Shown one piece after another: positions 20,801-31,584 of a stretch of DNA of 64,000 nt. Position numbers and translations under genes: made by a program. The stretch lies in contig NW_005179090.1 in assembly GCF_000350225.1 (NCBI RefSeq), positions 34,547 through 98,546 of the forward strand, in the 5' to 3' direction. A model generated the notes under the pieces. The model made no database searches and was not told the origin of the DNA. It saw only the letters and a program-made list of their open reading frames with translations. The stretch comes from Chondrus crispus (taxonomy: Eukaryota; Rhodophyta; Florideophyceae; Gigartinales; Gigartinaceae). Within the stretch, counting starts at the first letter, position 1. Every line of letters starts with the position of its first letter.

Positions 20801-22656
20801 GGAGTGAAGATAAATCCGTTCTGTAGTAGTATTATTAAGTGCATCACCGCGTAACGCTAATTATGATTCATTAACCCCATTAATTCATTTAGCAATGAGA
20901 ATGCAAACCACTGCATACAACAGAGGGAACGCAGCTTGACTACTTTGAGCTGCTGCTTTCAGGTTTATCCTTTCGTCCTTTGCGGCAATTGTTTGTGGAT
21001 GCGCGGACATGACAATCCTCTAGCATCTCGCGAATCTCAAGCAGACGAACTCCATCACCAAGACAGAGCCAAAGGGATTCGAGAGAAACCGTGAGCAGAT
21101 CCGGTTCCATGCAGTCCAATATGATTCGCTATGTCAACGATACGCACACGCTATGGATCTTGTTTGAGCTTCCTTCAAGCGAGTAATCCTGCACAGATAT
21201 TCGGAACTCATTCTAGAGTCTGTATCGATCCGAAAGGATGCTTGAGAAGCTCCTCGTTTTGCTTGAGATGCTTATTGGAATCCCTCAGATTTCGAATACG
21301 GCGAGGGAGTCCGTCATGGAACAGAAACGACGCGGCGGTGTCTCTGAAATGCTCTCAATAGTTGGAAGCTAAACAGTCACTACGAATATGGAGTTGTAAA
21401 TAGCTGCCGGAATGCACAGATTCGTATTGTACTGATACGGAGTTTCACCATGCCGGTGTAAAAGGAACAATGACACAGAGAACTCGCCAGTCGTGCACAA
21501 AACACAGACATCGATAGACGACGTCCTGGATTCTTCTGACACCACGGATCGATGACAAGATAGGCAGAAATTCGATCTCGGCCATTAAAGGGGAAGGTCC
21601 CATTGGTGAAAACGTATCCAGAGGATCGAGCGCAGCCACGTAATTACAGAGTGTGGAGAAGAATGACATGCTTGGAATTGTCCTGATGGCTGACTGCGAT
21701 GTACTTCTCGTCCTCGAAACAGATGGACTCCATATCGCACTCCTCCTCGTCAACACGATCATTGGTGCAATTATCGTCAGGTGATTCCGTCAGACCAAAC
21801 CTGGAAAGCTGGTCAGCAGAAATGCCGCGTTTCTCTTTTCACACCGAAATGGATTGGGATATGTCGTCCAAGGAGACGAGCCATCTCGGTCAAATCGAGT
21901 TCATAACTTCTCGGCTGCCACCCAACCTAAACATGGTACGGGTATCCCTGAGAGCCTCCAGTGCTTTTAGAGGCCTTCTTGATGTCCCTTCCATTCGATA
22001 ATTTCCACATCATAGTCTCTCGAGCATCTTGCTCTTCCCGCAAAAGCCGAGCTTCCTTTATCGCTAGCTGCTTGTCGCGGAGCTTTAGAGCCTGTGCTCC
22101 GACGCACGTTTTGTTGGTTTTTTCTAGACCACTGAGAGCTTTATGCAGGGGCAGACTCGAGGATTGAAACCATATTCTGTAATTATTTCAGAGATCCACA
22201 TATCTCGTAAACATGCAGCATATCAGCGAGTACTATAAGAATTCCCTCCAGGTCTTAATAGTTCAGGCCGCTCTTCATATAATATTGCCGCTGCAGCAAA
22301 GCACCGGCCCTCAAGCAAGCAGACCAACGACCTCTGGCAAAGAAAACTCGAATCACTGTCGCGCTGTAGAAGCTTTTTGCAGATGAATGACAAACATTTG
22401 CTGTCAATGAGTGCTTTCGAGGTGTGTGAATATTGAATTAATGTTAGAAAGAAATACTTACAGAAAGGCTTTAGGTATACACGTGGCCACTTGGAGCGAT
22501 TAGGAGAGTGGTGTCGATGGCGACACTAAATTCGGTCACTTCGAGATTACGGTTTTCAAGGTAGACGGCCGGGTGCTGATCACAGAAGAGGACCCGAAGA
22601 CGACACGAGGGCCACAAGTTATATGTTGCAACCCGCCCGGGTTTCATTAGATACAA
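20801..22656. other. unassigned region, possible minus-strand coiled-coil relic
   Basis: No recognised gene. On the minus strand around 22090-21960 a coiled-coil-like stretch is readable (LKLRDKQLAIKEARLLREEQ), and further down an acidic piece (FGLTESPDDNCTNDRVDEEE). All are interrupted by stops. They could be the tail of a transposase or a gag. The region separates gypsy-A pol from the second LTR-A, so it may be another insertion. Confidence 0.35.
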
Positions 22657-22903
22657 GGCCCGGCTACAAACCCCGGGACAGTGGTCCTTTGATAGTCCAC
22701 CCGATTGGTCCGTTTGTGTAAGAAAAGTTACACGAGCGAAATCTCCCCCACAACTCTTAATGCTCCTCCGAGTGGAGGATGTGTTTGTCTTGCCATAAAA
22801 TAATGGGTGGTGAAGGTCACGTCGCGAGAGGAGGACATACGCTCGGACCCTCTGAGGCCCCTCTCCTAAGCATGCAGTTCACATATCGCAGAGACTATCA
22901 TCA
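22657..22903 (+). repeat. LTR-A copy 2 (Ty3/gypsy-A, 3' side)
   Basis: Aligns with 2829-3075 as described there, with roughly one difference in five by eye. The TATA block reads CATAAAATAATGGG. Same orientation as copy 1, with gag and pol of the same strand between them, so it is the natural candidate for the 3' LTR. Its left edge is uncertain by a few bases. Confidence 0.7.
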
Positions 22904-22936
22904 GTGGTTACGGATGACGCGAATGCTTCATATTCA

Positions 22937-23015
22937 CTTTAATCGACTATTCTCTTCTCAAGTCTTGAGAAGAGAATAATCGATTAAAGCTTGTATCACT
23001 CTTAGTGTGATACAA
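22937..23015. repeat. two adjacent hairpin palindromes
   Basis: 22937-22989: two 26-bp arms around one T, with a single mismatch (arm starts CTTTAATCGA). 22991-23015: arms TTGTATCAC and GTGATACAA around a short loop. They lie 34 bp right of the LTR-A copy 2 boundary. Confidence 0.9.
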
Positions 23016-24444
23016 ACGGACGCGAATCAGTACCGCTTTGCTAATGCTAGGCTCTGACTAGTGCAGCGTTATAGACCGTAACACGAAAGAAGCCACGTGT
23101 CACAGCGATCACTGGAGTTGCTCTACTCTCATACCTCTTGCTTTCAAGGTGCCCCAAATTCCAATGCTTCTCTCGGCACGAAACCCTTTTCACGGTCAGT
23201 AACTGTTATGGCTCCGCTCCCAGATATGGAAAAAGCGACGTATAGGCCCGTGAAAATATTTTGAAGCTCGAATTCATCACTCGGCTGAGAAACAAATACA
23301 ACACCACAGATATTACGTGACCGTTCGGTATTATATAACAAACGGTACGATTAATCATGCCAAGTGCCGAAACTCAGAGTCGCCCAGCAGACTACACGTC
23401 CATATCATTCCCGACGATGACCCTGCAGTCTTTGATGCTCTCTATTCCTGAAGCGACCCTCCTGAAGTTCCAGGTCGGCAAACCTTGCGTTAGCACAACC
23501 TGTCCTTCATACTTGAACGCTCATGGCCACCGACTACATGCTTGAGACAATGAATACCAGGAGCAACTGCCAGACAGTGGAAATGTTTTAATTTCGTCTT
23601 GAACAGAAGGACACATTTCTGAAGCGATACGGACCTCTTTTAGTACGTCTACACTGCGAGCGTATGCAGCAGCAAGTGCAGCCAGTTGCAAAATAAATCC
23701 ATGCTCTTCGTTCAGGTCTGGAAGAGGCACACTGCACAAATCTAAAACATGGATGAAACAGACCATTATTAAATCTTCCCCTTCGTTGCACATATTTTGG
23801 TACCGACAAAGATAGAAAGGATTTGCCTAGAATCAAGGCTATGAACTCAAAATACCGGGTAATGACACTTGTGCATACAAGTTTCACTGGATACCGAAAA
23901 GTTCTTATGTCTACGAATGGAATTTTGAAACATCAGCAGCTCTTCACCATGGTGAAGAGCTGCTGATGCTTCAGAATTAATTTTGATAGATATCGAAGAA
24001 ATGATAGTTGAAATTGTAGTCCTCTGACTCTCTATTTACTGTATGTCATTTCAACTTAAATGTTGGCACAAGAGATCCCGAAAAGAATTAGCTCAACGTG
24101 AGACACGGATGAAAAATGCTATTAAAAGAAGAACACTGAAAATGGTCACCAGAAATGGATGCTATCTCAAATCGCACCCAGAGGCCGCAATCACCTCTCT
24201 AGAGGGGCAGTTGAACTTCCTGGATGTGCGTCTACAAGATCCTGGGTATCACGGCCTTGACGAGACTTATACAGCATGCCTGGAATGTCTTTCCGCATAT
24301 TTTGAAAGGATTCCCGATTGGGATCTAACTGCTCGAAGCCACGGGACGGGAACTGAACTTCACACTTCTTATAATCTTGGTTCAATCGCAAGCCAAAGAT
24401 CTTGATTTATGTATAAACCTGCGTCTCGCTGTGTTCGATAGTAT
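23016..24444. other. no recognised gene; one 120-aa hypothetical frame
   Basis: Short frames only. The frame at 24043-24405 (+, start MSFQLKCWHKRSRKELAQRE) is basic at its N-terminus and has no recognised domain. Minus frames at 23341-23144 and 23793-23521 read fairly smoothly but match nothing known to me. They may be remains of a third kind of transposon protein. Confidence 0.3.
23921..23978. repeat. perfect 38-bp palindrome with longer imperfect arms
   Basis: 23931-23968 is perfectly self-complementary with no spacer (half-site CATCAGCAGCTCTTCACCA). Pairing continues outward to 23921 and 23978 with two mismatches, 58 nt in all. Confidence 0.9.
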
Positions 24445-25430
24445 CTAAAAGTATTGCCGTGCCATATAGTTGGGATTCTGAGCAAATTTTATGCTTTTAG
24501 CTAGTAACAAAGACTGCTTTTCATTTAAGAGGTCATCAACCTCCATGATAAGTCGAGGCTCTCTGTAAGTAACACGGCGTGGGCCCTTCTTGTTGACGGC
24601 AAGTTTGCTTCCTGGGTGCGATTCACGATCAGCAACACTTGATGGTAAGTTTGTTTCTTGAGTGAGATTCAAGATCAGCGACGAGAACGAAATCGCCGAC
24701 CTGAAAATTGGATTGAAGAATACCTGTACGTTTGTTGTGGCAGTGGAGCTCGTTCTCACACTTCAGCATGAGACTCTTCGCATATCTCGGTGAAGTTCAT
24801 GACGGGATTTGATCGTGTACTCAATTCGAATCAATGGCTAAACTTTGATAGAATGCAGTGTAGACAGTTCAGCAGGCTGACGGGATAGGAGCGTGCGGAG
24901 CTGGTCATTGTCATGGTGAACAGCGAAAGCAGTGACGGGTGCTTTATGTCCGAGACTCGTATGGGAGGAGTGCTTAAGAACGCTCCGAACGATCCAAGAG
25001 GCTGAAGGTCATTCTGTTTTTTGAGGCAAAATTTGGACAGGAGGGCTCGAACGGCGAGGAGAAATTCCCTGCATAAAGACCCCACTGTACCATTTCACTG
25101 AGGATTGTACGAAGTGGTAATATGATGGTAAGCACGCAACTGGCGATTTAGGGAGTCTTTGACTTTGTTCTTGAAATGAGAGCCTTACTCAGAAAGCCAG
25201 GTCAACTTCCACCAAACGACGAAAATCGCCGAATCAAGAAATCAACAACTGATTCTTCCTCCACAAAAGCGCAGGGTTCAATCATCACAAAAGAAGTCAC
25301 GTCATCCTTGATGACCAGGTAGTAGAGCGTTTGCAACAATGAGATCAAGGATCCAAGGTGGCTCGGATCATTCAAAATGGATTCGAAAATTGGGTCAAAT
25401 GACACAGCAAATTGGATCAATTGGATATAA
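24445..25430 (-). pseudogene. gypsy-C integrase core and C-terminal domain, inverted
   Basis: Minus strand, read from 25430 down. YYLVIKDDVTSFVMIEPCA and VVDFLIRRFSSFGGS are integrase-core text. In shifted frames follow HHITTSYNPQ-NGTVG (region of the catalytic Glu), SLGHKAPVTAF, VGDFVLVADLESHSRNKL, and a C-terminal tail NKKGPRRVTYREPRL with VDDLLNEKQ. This is the integrase type usually found with oomycete- and alga-like gypsy elements. It is exactly the part missing from the plus-strand gypsy-C at 26640-29880, and its N-terminal side abuts the LTR at 25438. Confidence 0.7.
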
Positions 25431-25437
25431 TCTGGAT

Positions 25438-25780
25438 TGTTCTAGAAGCTTCTAGAGTTCGATATTCTGGATAGTTCCAGAAGACTCTCGATTGTTCTAG
25501 AAACTTCTAGGGTAAGATGTTCCAGAGTATTGTAGAAGGCTTGTAGTTTTTATGTAGAAAATTTGCAACTTTAGTGTAACCTTTGCTTTTCGTGCCATTT
25601 GAGAGGGTACAAAAGTCTATAAAAGGGGACATGAGTTGGACGTGTTGGGGAACTCGCTACCTCAAACCAACCTACAAGTTTCAAGAAGACCAGTATTTAC
25701 GTTCAACCTGCATTGTCTACTGTACTACTTGTCGCCGCTGTAAGTGCCGCTCCTCAGCAGCCCCCTAGACTGTGCGGATC
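25438..25780 (+). repeat. LTR-C (5' LTR of gypsy-C), right end not fixed
   Basis: Starts TGTTCTAGAAG. The first 90 bp hold two TTCTAGAAnnTTCTAG palindromes (25440-25455 and 25495-25510) and two TTCCAGA half-sites (25475 and 25520), the inverted nGAAn/nTTCn arrangement of heat-shock elements. A TATA box TATAAAAGG lies at 25618-25626, followed by a leader-like stretch. The gypsy-C gag lies downstream on the same strand. No second copy exists in the window, so the LTR call rests on position and promoter layout. Confidence 0.5.
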
Positions 25781-26639
25781 ATCTAACACGTTGCATTGCG
25801 AGGGCTCGCCCGGTAGTGAGTTGAGAGCGCCAAGTTCAGGATTGGTTTTGGAATTGTTCTGGAAATTTGGATACTTAACTTGGAATTCTTCATTTGGTAC
25901 TGTACCAAATTGTGTTGATGTGCTTTCTGGGCGCAGGAGTCCGGGATAAGTCATAGTCTCAGTGTGGGTATCTGTGAGCAGGAGAGCCAGACATCTTGAG
26001 CACGTGTGGGCTGGAGTGCCACGCGTATCAAAGTTAATTACTGTGACCTTTTTTGAGCTGTGGCGCCTAACTTCGACGTACATGTAAGCTAGAATGCCAG
26101 GTACCCTAAAATTATTGGGAATTAGGCTGTTATGCTTGCTTCAGTAACCTTATGAAACGAGCTGGGGAGAAGTAAGAGTGAGGAAGCTGTTTTTGCGCCG
26201 AGTCACCGGTCGTATTCTCATATCATCCTCTCGACAATTTCCTGTTAGGTAGGTCGACCGACTGGGACAAGGGTTCGAGTGACGCGACTTTGGGTTTGAT
26301 CAGATAGGGTTCACGGAGTAGTATCTTGTAGTATCTCGAGAAGCCCGTAGGGGAGAACCAAGGCATCGGTCGGCTCGCGTGCTTTTCTTATAGGGTAAGG
26401 ACACCGTTGCGGTCCACATTTGGAGGATTGGTGTTGATACCCCGAACAGATTAGCTTTTACCAACGACCTCGTAGCGTGGGCTGTGGAAAGATTTTTCAC
26501 GAAGCGCTTCCTCCGCTAGTATAGGACCCGTCGTCGAGAGACGAATATCTGACCTAGAAGAAGAAATTGGAAATCAAGTTTTAGAAGATATCAGAATACG
26601 ATGGCTACGATAAGGGCGAATAAGCCAGAATGATTTGAT
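25781..26639. other. untranslated leader region of gypsy-C, no gene seen
   Basis: Lies between LTR-C and the gag frame. Only short frames. A B-box-like GGTTCGAGT occurs at 26272, without a matching A box. Confidence 0.35.
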
Positions 26640-27470
26640 GTTAAACTTGATCACCTTGCTGTTGAAACGCTTTTGTACCCAGTCAAACAGTACCTATATA
26701 TCATCCAGATAAGCAACCCTGATTTCACTTTCGATGATTCAACTAAGGTCGGCTTTGCTTCTACAATCTGGAAGCACACTGCAGCTAGCTGGTTATACGT
26801 CAAGGCTCAGTGTAATGAAGTTCCTGATACTTGCAGAGAGTTTAAACCTGCTCTGCGGACGGAATTCGTACCACAAGGCAGCCTTCGAAGAGCAAAGGAT
26901 AAGCTTCGTCAGTTGACTCAACGAACTTCTGCCACTGCGTACTTGACAGAGATTTGAAATAAAGTACTACCTATCCCTGGAATCACTGAAGATGAGAAGC
27001 TGGACATGTTTTGCTCCGGTCTGAATCCACAACTGAAACTGGAAGTTCTCAAGTCGAATCCAACTCCTTTCGACCAAGCCGCTCAAGTTGCTCTCAGCGA
27101 TGATACTGCATTGTTCGATGCTGGAATTCTCAATTCTTAGGGAAGACTATCGCGTGTTTTTAGCACGCCTACTTCTCAGCCGATGGAGATAGGGAACCTT
27201 GAAACCCGCCAACAGCACTACAGAGGAAAAGGATTCTGAATGAACAATATTAGTGTGTGGCATAAGCGAGACCTCCAAAATAATGCATGTTTTACTGTCA
27301 AAAGCCAGGCTGCAGACCATGGAAGCATCAGAACTTCAGCAAAAGAAGTACTGCGAAGAAGGTCACTTGGAATAATGCTCAGGTTCCATCGAACTCTGAC
27401 TCGGGATACGAGCAGGTCCATCCGAAGCTGATGTCGTGAATTACACTCAGGGTGCACCTGAGTCGAGTGT
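26640..27470 (+). pseudogene. gypsy-C gag
   Basis: 26673-26957 is capsid-like (ASWLYVKAQCNEVPDTCREF, RRAKDKLRQLTQRTSATAYL). After one TGA the same frame continues NKVLPIPGITEDEKLDMFCS and LNPQLKLEVLKSNPTPFDQA, which is the retrotransposon gag pattern. Past 27230 the frame is lost and only traces of a Cys-containing nucleocapsid can be read. Confidence 0.65.
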
Positions 27471-27527
27471 ATTGAAAAGGTTGTTGTCTGAATTAGGGCA
27501 TCTGAGGAGAGTGGTAAAGTCCTTGAA

Positions 27528-28660
27528 ATGCGGAGAATGATCGGTTTCAGCGGAAATCCAGAGTCGAATACAATGTTAAGACATGAGGACTACATCCCTG
27601 TTGATGAACCGGTACCAGTTGAGCCGTTGATTGTTCTAAATGATTGGCTGCATGGAAAAGCAGATAAAGTACTCAAGGACGAAAGATGTAACATCAACTT
27701 TGTATCCGCGCATTGTTTGAGGAATAACAGGAATTTACTAAAAATTGTAAATGTACGGTCTTTCTTCAATCATTCCCAGAAAGACACATCCGAGGAATTT
27801 GGGGAACTCATCTTTTTGGGACCGTTGAAGTTGGGAACTCACGTCTTCACATCTAACTGGGTAGTAGCCAACTGAATATATGACGTTCCACTCGGAATGC
27901 TGTGGCATGTCGCCCACAACCCAAAAATTGATTACGTTCAACGGGTAGTGCAAGTCGGCGGTGATAAAATTCCGGTTGGTTCCTTTGGCGGTGAAAGAGT
28001 GTCAAAAAAATGACACAAGTTACGAACCTCAATGCGATGAAATTTCGACGGTTGCTTACGACAAGGAGCAAGTCGAATGATATTCAAGTATTCCAGGCTA
28101 CTCAAGTGAATACGATTAACGGATTTAATGGCAAGAGAAATTGCAATCCAAAGCTTGAGGCTCGTTTGCAGCAGTACAATGCTATTTTCAAAAAAGAGTT
28201 ACCCAAAGGGCTACCACGTGAGAGAGCAGTGGATCATGACATTGAGATTGAGGATGGAGCAAAACCACCCCATAAACCACGGTTTCAATTATCTCCGGCT
28301 GAATTGGTGGCTTGTAAGGAGTATGTTCACGACTTGCTGAAGAAGGGGAAGATCAGACCAAGTAGATCTCCATTTGGTGCTCCGTTCTTCTTCTTGAAGA
28401 ACAAGGACAAGCCGTTGAGAGGTGTTGTTGACTACAGAGCTTTAAACAGTATAACCAACAGAAACAATGCTCCACTCTCAAGATCCGGTGAGATGTTTGA
28501 TCGGCTTGGAAGAGCAACGGTTTTCTCAAATCTTGACCTCAAATCTGGATTCCACCATATTAGCGTCCGCCGTGACGATATCGAGAAAAATGCCGCAAGA
28601 CTTAGTACGGTCAGTTTGAGTATCTCGTTATGCCAACGGGTTTATGCGACGCACCAGTAA
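27528..28660 (+). pseudogene. gypsy-C protease and RT N-terminal half
   Basis: Protease: LHGKADKVLKDERCNINFVS, in which the usual D-x-G-C active-site box reads DERC, and LGTHVFTSNWVVAN; after a stop the text continues YDVPLGMLWHVAHNPKIDYV. The RT begins at about 28100: LPRERAVDHDIEIEDGAKPP, HDLLKKGKIRPSRSPFGAPF, RGVVDYRALNSITNRNNAPL and TVFSNLDLKSGFHHISVRRD. A frameshift lies near 28590. Confidence 0.8.
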
Positions 28661-29880
28661 CCTTTCAGTCATCGGCGAATCGCATCGTTTGTGACTGTAT
28701 CGATGTTTCTCTGGTTGCTTACATGGACGACGTTTTCATGTTCAGCAAAGAGGAGGAGAGCCATCTCAAACATTTGGAAATGGTTCTGAAACCACTTTAG
28801 AAGCATGAACTGTATGTGTCACCTTAGAAGTGTGAGTTTTTTTGCGGGAAGAGATTAGCTTCCTGGTTTGCTGGTTGGTAAGAAAAGATTAAGAGTCAAC
28901 CCGTAAAAGGTTGAAGTGCTGAAAACGTGGTCAAGGCTTGAAACACTGACGAACGTCAGGCGTTTTGTGAGATTGTTACAGTTTTTCCGAAGGTTTTCCG
29001 AAGTTCTCTGCAATTGCTGCGCCATTGACGAACTTAACAAAGAAAGGCGTCGGCATAGACAAATATAAGTTGGATTGTGATGCTGCCTTCGAAAAGTTAA
29101 AGATCTGTATCGCTCAATATCCAATTCTCGTTGCCCCTGACTTGAAGAAACAGTTCCTTGGCCACGTTAATGCATCCCAACTTGCTGTTGGGGGCACTTT
29201 GACGCAACTTGATGCCGATGGACGCGATCGAGTGATTGCTTTCTACTCGAAAAAACTATTACACACAGAAGCAGATTACACTGCCAATGATCTTGAGTTG
29301 CTTGGATTAATTTCTTTAGGTGAAAGATTCAGATGCTATTTGGAAGGTGCAAGTTTCGGAATCTTCACAGATAATCAAGCTCTGAAGTGCTTCTTCACGA
29401 AGCCGAAAATGAGTCGCAAAGAGGCACGCTCGCTTGAGACACTGGGTCATTCTGGTATATTTCCCATCACTCTGAAGCCAGGAAGATTCATGTCCTTCGT
29501 TATGTGCCCTCCAGGGCTCCTCATGTACTCAGTGGCAACTCATCAAGTTTCAAGGTGAATGATGTTGAAGTATTTGGAGTTGAATTGAAATATTTAACCC
29601 CGAACTACGAGGAGGATCAGTTCTTCGGACCAATCGTGAAAGCCAGGAATGGAGATTGGCCAGAAGAGAACAAAAAGAATTTGACACTTGAAAAGATTAT
29701 CCCTTTGTTTCAAAGGAATAACAAGAAACTATACTACCATGGGCTGCTCTGTGTTCCGAGAAAATCTGTTTTGATTCTGCTGCAGATCGCAAATGATTCC
29801 AAGATATCTGGTCACTTCGCATTGGGCAAGACACTATCGCGCCCAAAGGCTCGAGGCGGCGGAATGGCTTTGGGAACATG
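28661..29880 (+). pseudogene. gypsy-C RT palm, RNase H and integrase N-terminus
   Basis: RT palm with intact VAYMDDVFMFS (about 28716-28748), then stops at 28798 and 28827. RNase H at 29025-29558: GHVNASQLAVGGTLTQLDAD, with first catalytic Asp read as Asn, ANDLELLGLISLGERF, FTDNQALKCFFTKPKMSRKE. Frameshift, then 29504-29881: KLYYHGLLCVPRKSVLILLQ and DSKISGHFALGKTLSR, the integrase zinc-binding region. The element ends there; core and C-terminus are found inverted at 24445-25430. Confidence 0.8.
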
Positions 29881-30524
29881 AACGTTCTTTCCGGACACCA
29901 CTAATTTCTTTGCACTAAGTATAACTTCACCAACGCGTGACTACGGCGGGAGCTGGAACGTGCAGTTCTCATACTGCTTCTTCCACGTCTTAGTCAGATG
30001 TCTCTCAGCAACATACTTATGCAAATTGCTCACCCCAAACTTTTCGCTCAGTACTGCAATCCCGTGCAGACGTCGGAATCCTGTGCCTTTTGCGCATGAC
30101 TGCAACAAAGTGGTGGGGATTGCGGCGTATCTCTTAACACAACTCTGTGGAGTACTGAGCCGTCTGTCTGGCTTTGCACTGGTGCTTCTATTTAGTGCGT
30201 TCCCGAAATAAATTTCACCGAGCTTTGATATCCCCTTGATCGAAGAACTGGCGATGCCAAGTGCTTCTCAATGTTTGGTGGCACTGGTTTTTTACAATCT
30301 ATCGCTGCAATTCGTCACTTCAAGAAGCGTGACCTTTGCCTCAGCAGTACTATACCTCAGCAGTACTATAGATATCATTTTATGCGGCTCTATGGATCTG
30401 ATGTTATTTCTAATAGCTGATGCCATCTCACTCTACGCTCTTTGCGAAGATGGCGTCAAATCCTCTAGTTTCGAGAAAACCCTGTAGAGCTCTGAGTCTT
30501 TAAACCGTGCAAGATAGCCCCGTT
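29881..30524. other. unassigned; contains a 17-bp tandem duplication
   Basis: No recognised gene. ACCTCAGCAGTACTATA-type text is duplicated head to tail near 30340-30373. On the minus strand a frame of roughly 90 codons is readable around 30230-29960 (ALNRSTSAKPDRRLSTPQSC), not recognised. Confidence 0.35.
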
Positions 30525-31181
30525 TGTGGCATAACGGCGGTTCGGGATTAGATTTAGATCAGATCAATACGAACCACACACGCGCACACGTGTACCCCCA
30601 CGTGTACGGAGGACACGCGACCACACGCGTACACGTGTAGGAGTCGCGTACCACCGCGCGCACAGTACGCGTCTCACACGTGTGCTGTCAGCCCCGACGG
30701 CTGACAGCTTTACAGCGCGGGACGACCCGCGCTACAGTAAGTTACTACAGCATCCCGGTACTGTAGTATTATGATAGACGCATTGTATACATTAAATACG
30801 AGCGCGACCGGCGGCGGCGTAGGGGGACAAGCACGGACTTGTCCACGACCCATCGCCTAGGTCCGTCTTCCAGCTTAACTAACGAGCGCGATCCATCGTC
30901 GCGCGCGTTAAACAGGACAAAGCGGGTAGGGGACAGCCGCGTACGCGAGCGAGCCTAGATCCGCCTCCGCCCGTCAGCGCTGGTACGTTACCCAGCGCTG
31001 CTCCGAGGCGTCGAGGCGTAGATCGGCCCGCGCGTACACTCGTCCCGGAACGTCCCGCTCTACCACGCTACCAGGGCCCGCTTCCCTGTCTCGATAGCTG
31101 TGTGTTCTCCCCGTCTTCTCGCCCCTCGTACGGGGTCTGCGTCGAGCAGATTATACACCCCTCTCCGTTGGGGCGTGTTAT
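30525..31181 (+). repeat. LTR-B copy 2, 5' LTR of gypsy-B (first 657 bp)
   Basis: Begins TGTGGCATAAC. It contains four CACGTG sites (30587, 30599, 30632, 30677), a CTGTCAGCC..GGCTGACAG hairpin near 30688, and a CACCCC..GGGGCG hairpin near its end. It breaks at GTTAT (31177-31181), where the copia element has inserted; the last six bases (ACTACA) are at 36853-36858. TG...CA ends and an 11-bp terminal inverted repeat (TGTRGYATAAC/GTTATACTACA) identify it as an LTR, as does the PBS that follows it. Confidence 0.9.
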
Positions 31182-31550
31182 TGTGGATGAAATGGATATG
31201 TGATCCCTATTAATAATCTAATTGTTACTGTCTGGTAGTCTGCATTTTGCATTTACCCTTCCACCTCCAGCCAATGCGAACGTCATCGCATTGCTCAATT
31301 GACGAGCGAAAGTCAAGGGTTGTTCAGCCCCCCGACAGTCGCAAAGCGACTGCTGCAGTAGATAAATACCGATACGGAATGAGATAGAGAGAGAGAGAAA
31401 AACAGAGAATAAGAATATACCACGACTAAAGTTGTCTTTGTTTACAACATTTGCTCTCCTCGCCCGTGCGAGGAGCTTTGCGTTCAGCTTGCGCCGCTCC
31501 TGTGAGCATCCCTCACGGGACCGCGCGCACGCTTCACGATTCTACCGACA
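31182..31550 (+). repeat. copia 5' LTR
   Basis: 369 bp. Contains a GAGAGAGAGAGA run, a CCTCGCCCGTGCGAGG hairpin and the terminal text CTTCACGATTCTACCGACA. Pairs with 36478-36847. Confidence 0.95.
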
Positions 31551-31584
31551 TTCGCGAATAAAGGTATCATTCGTACCTTGAATC

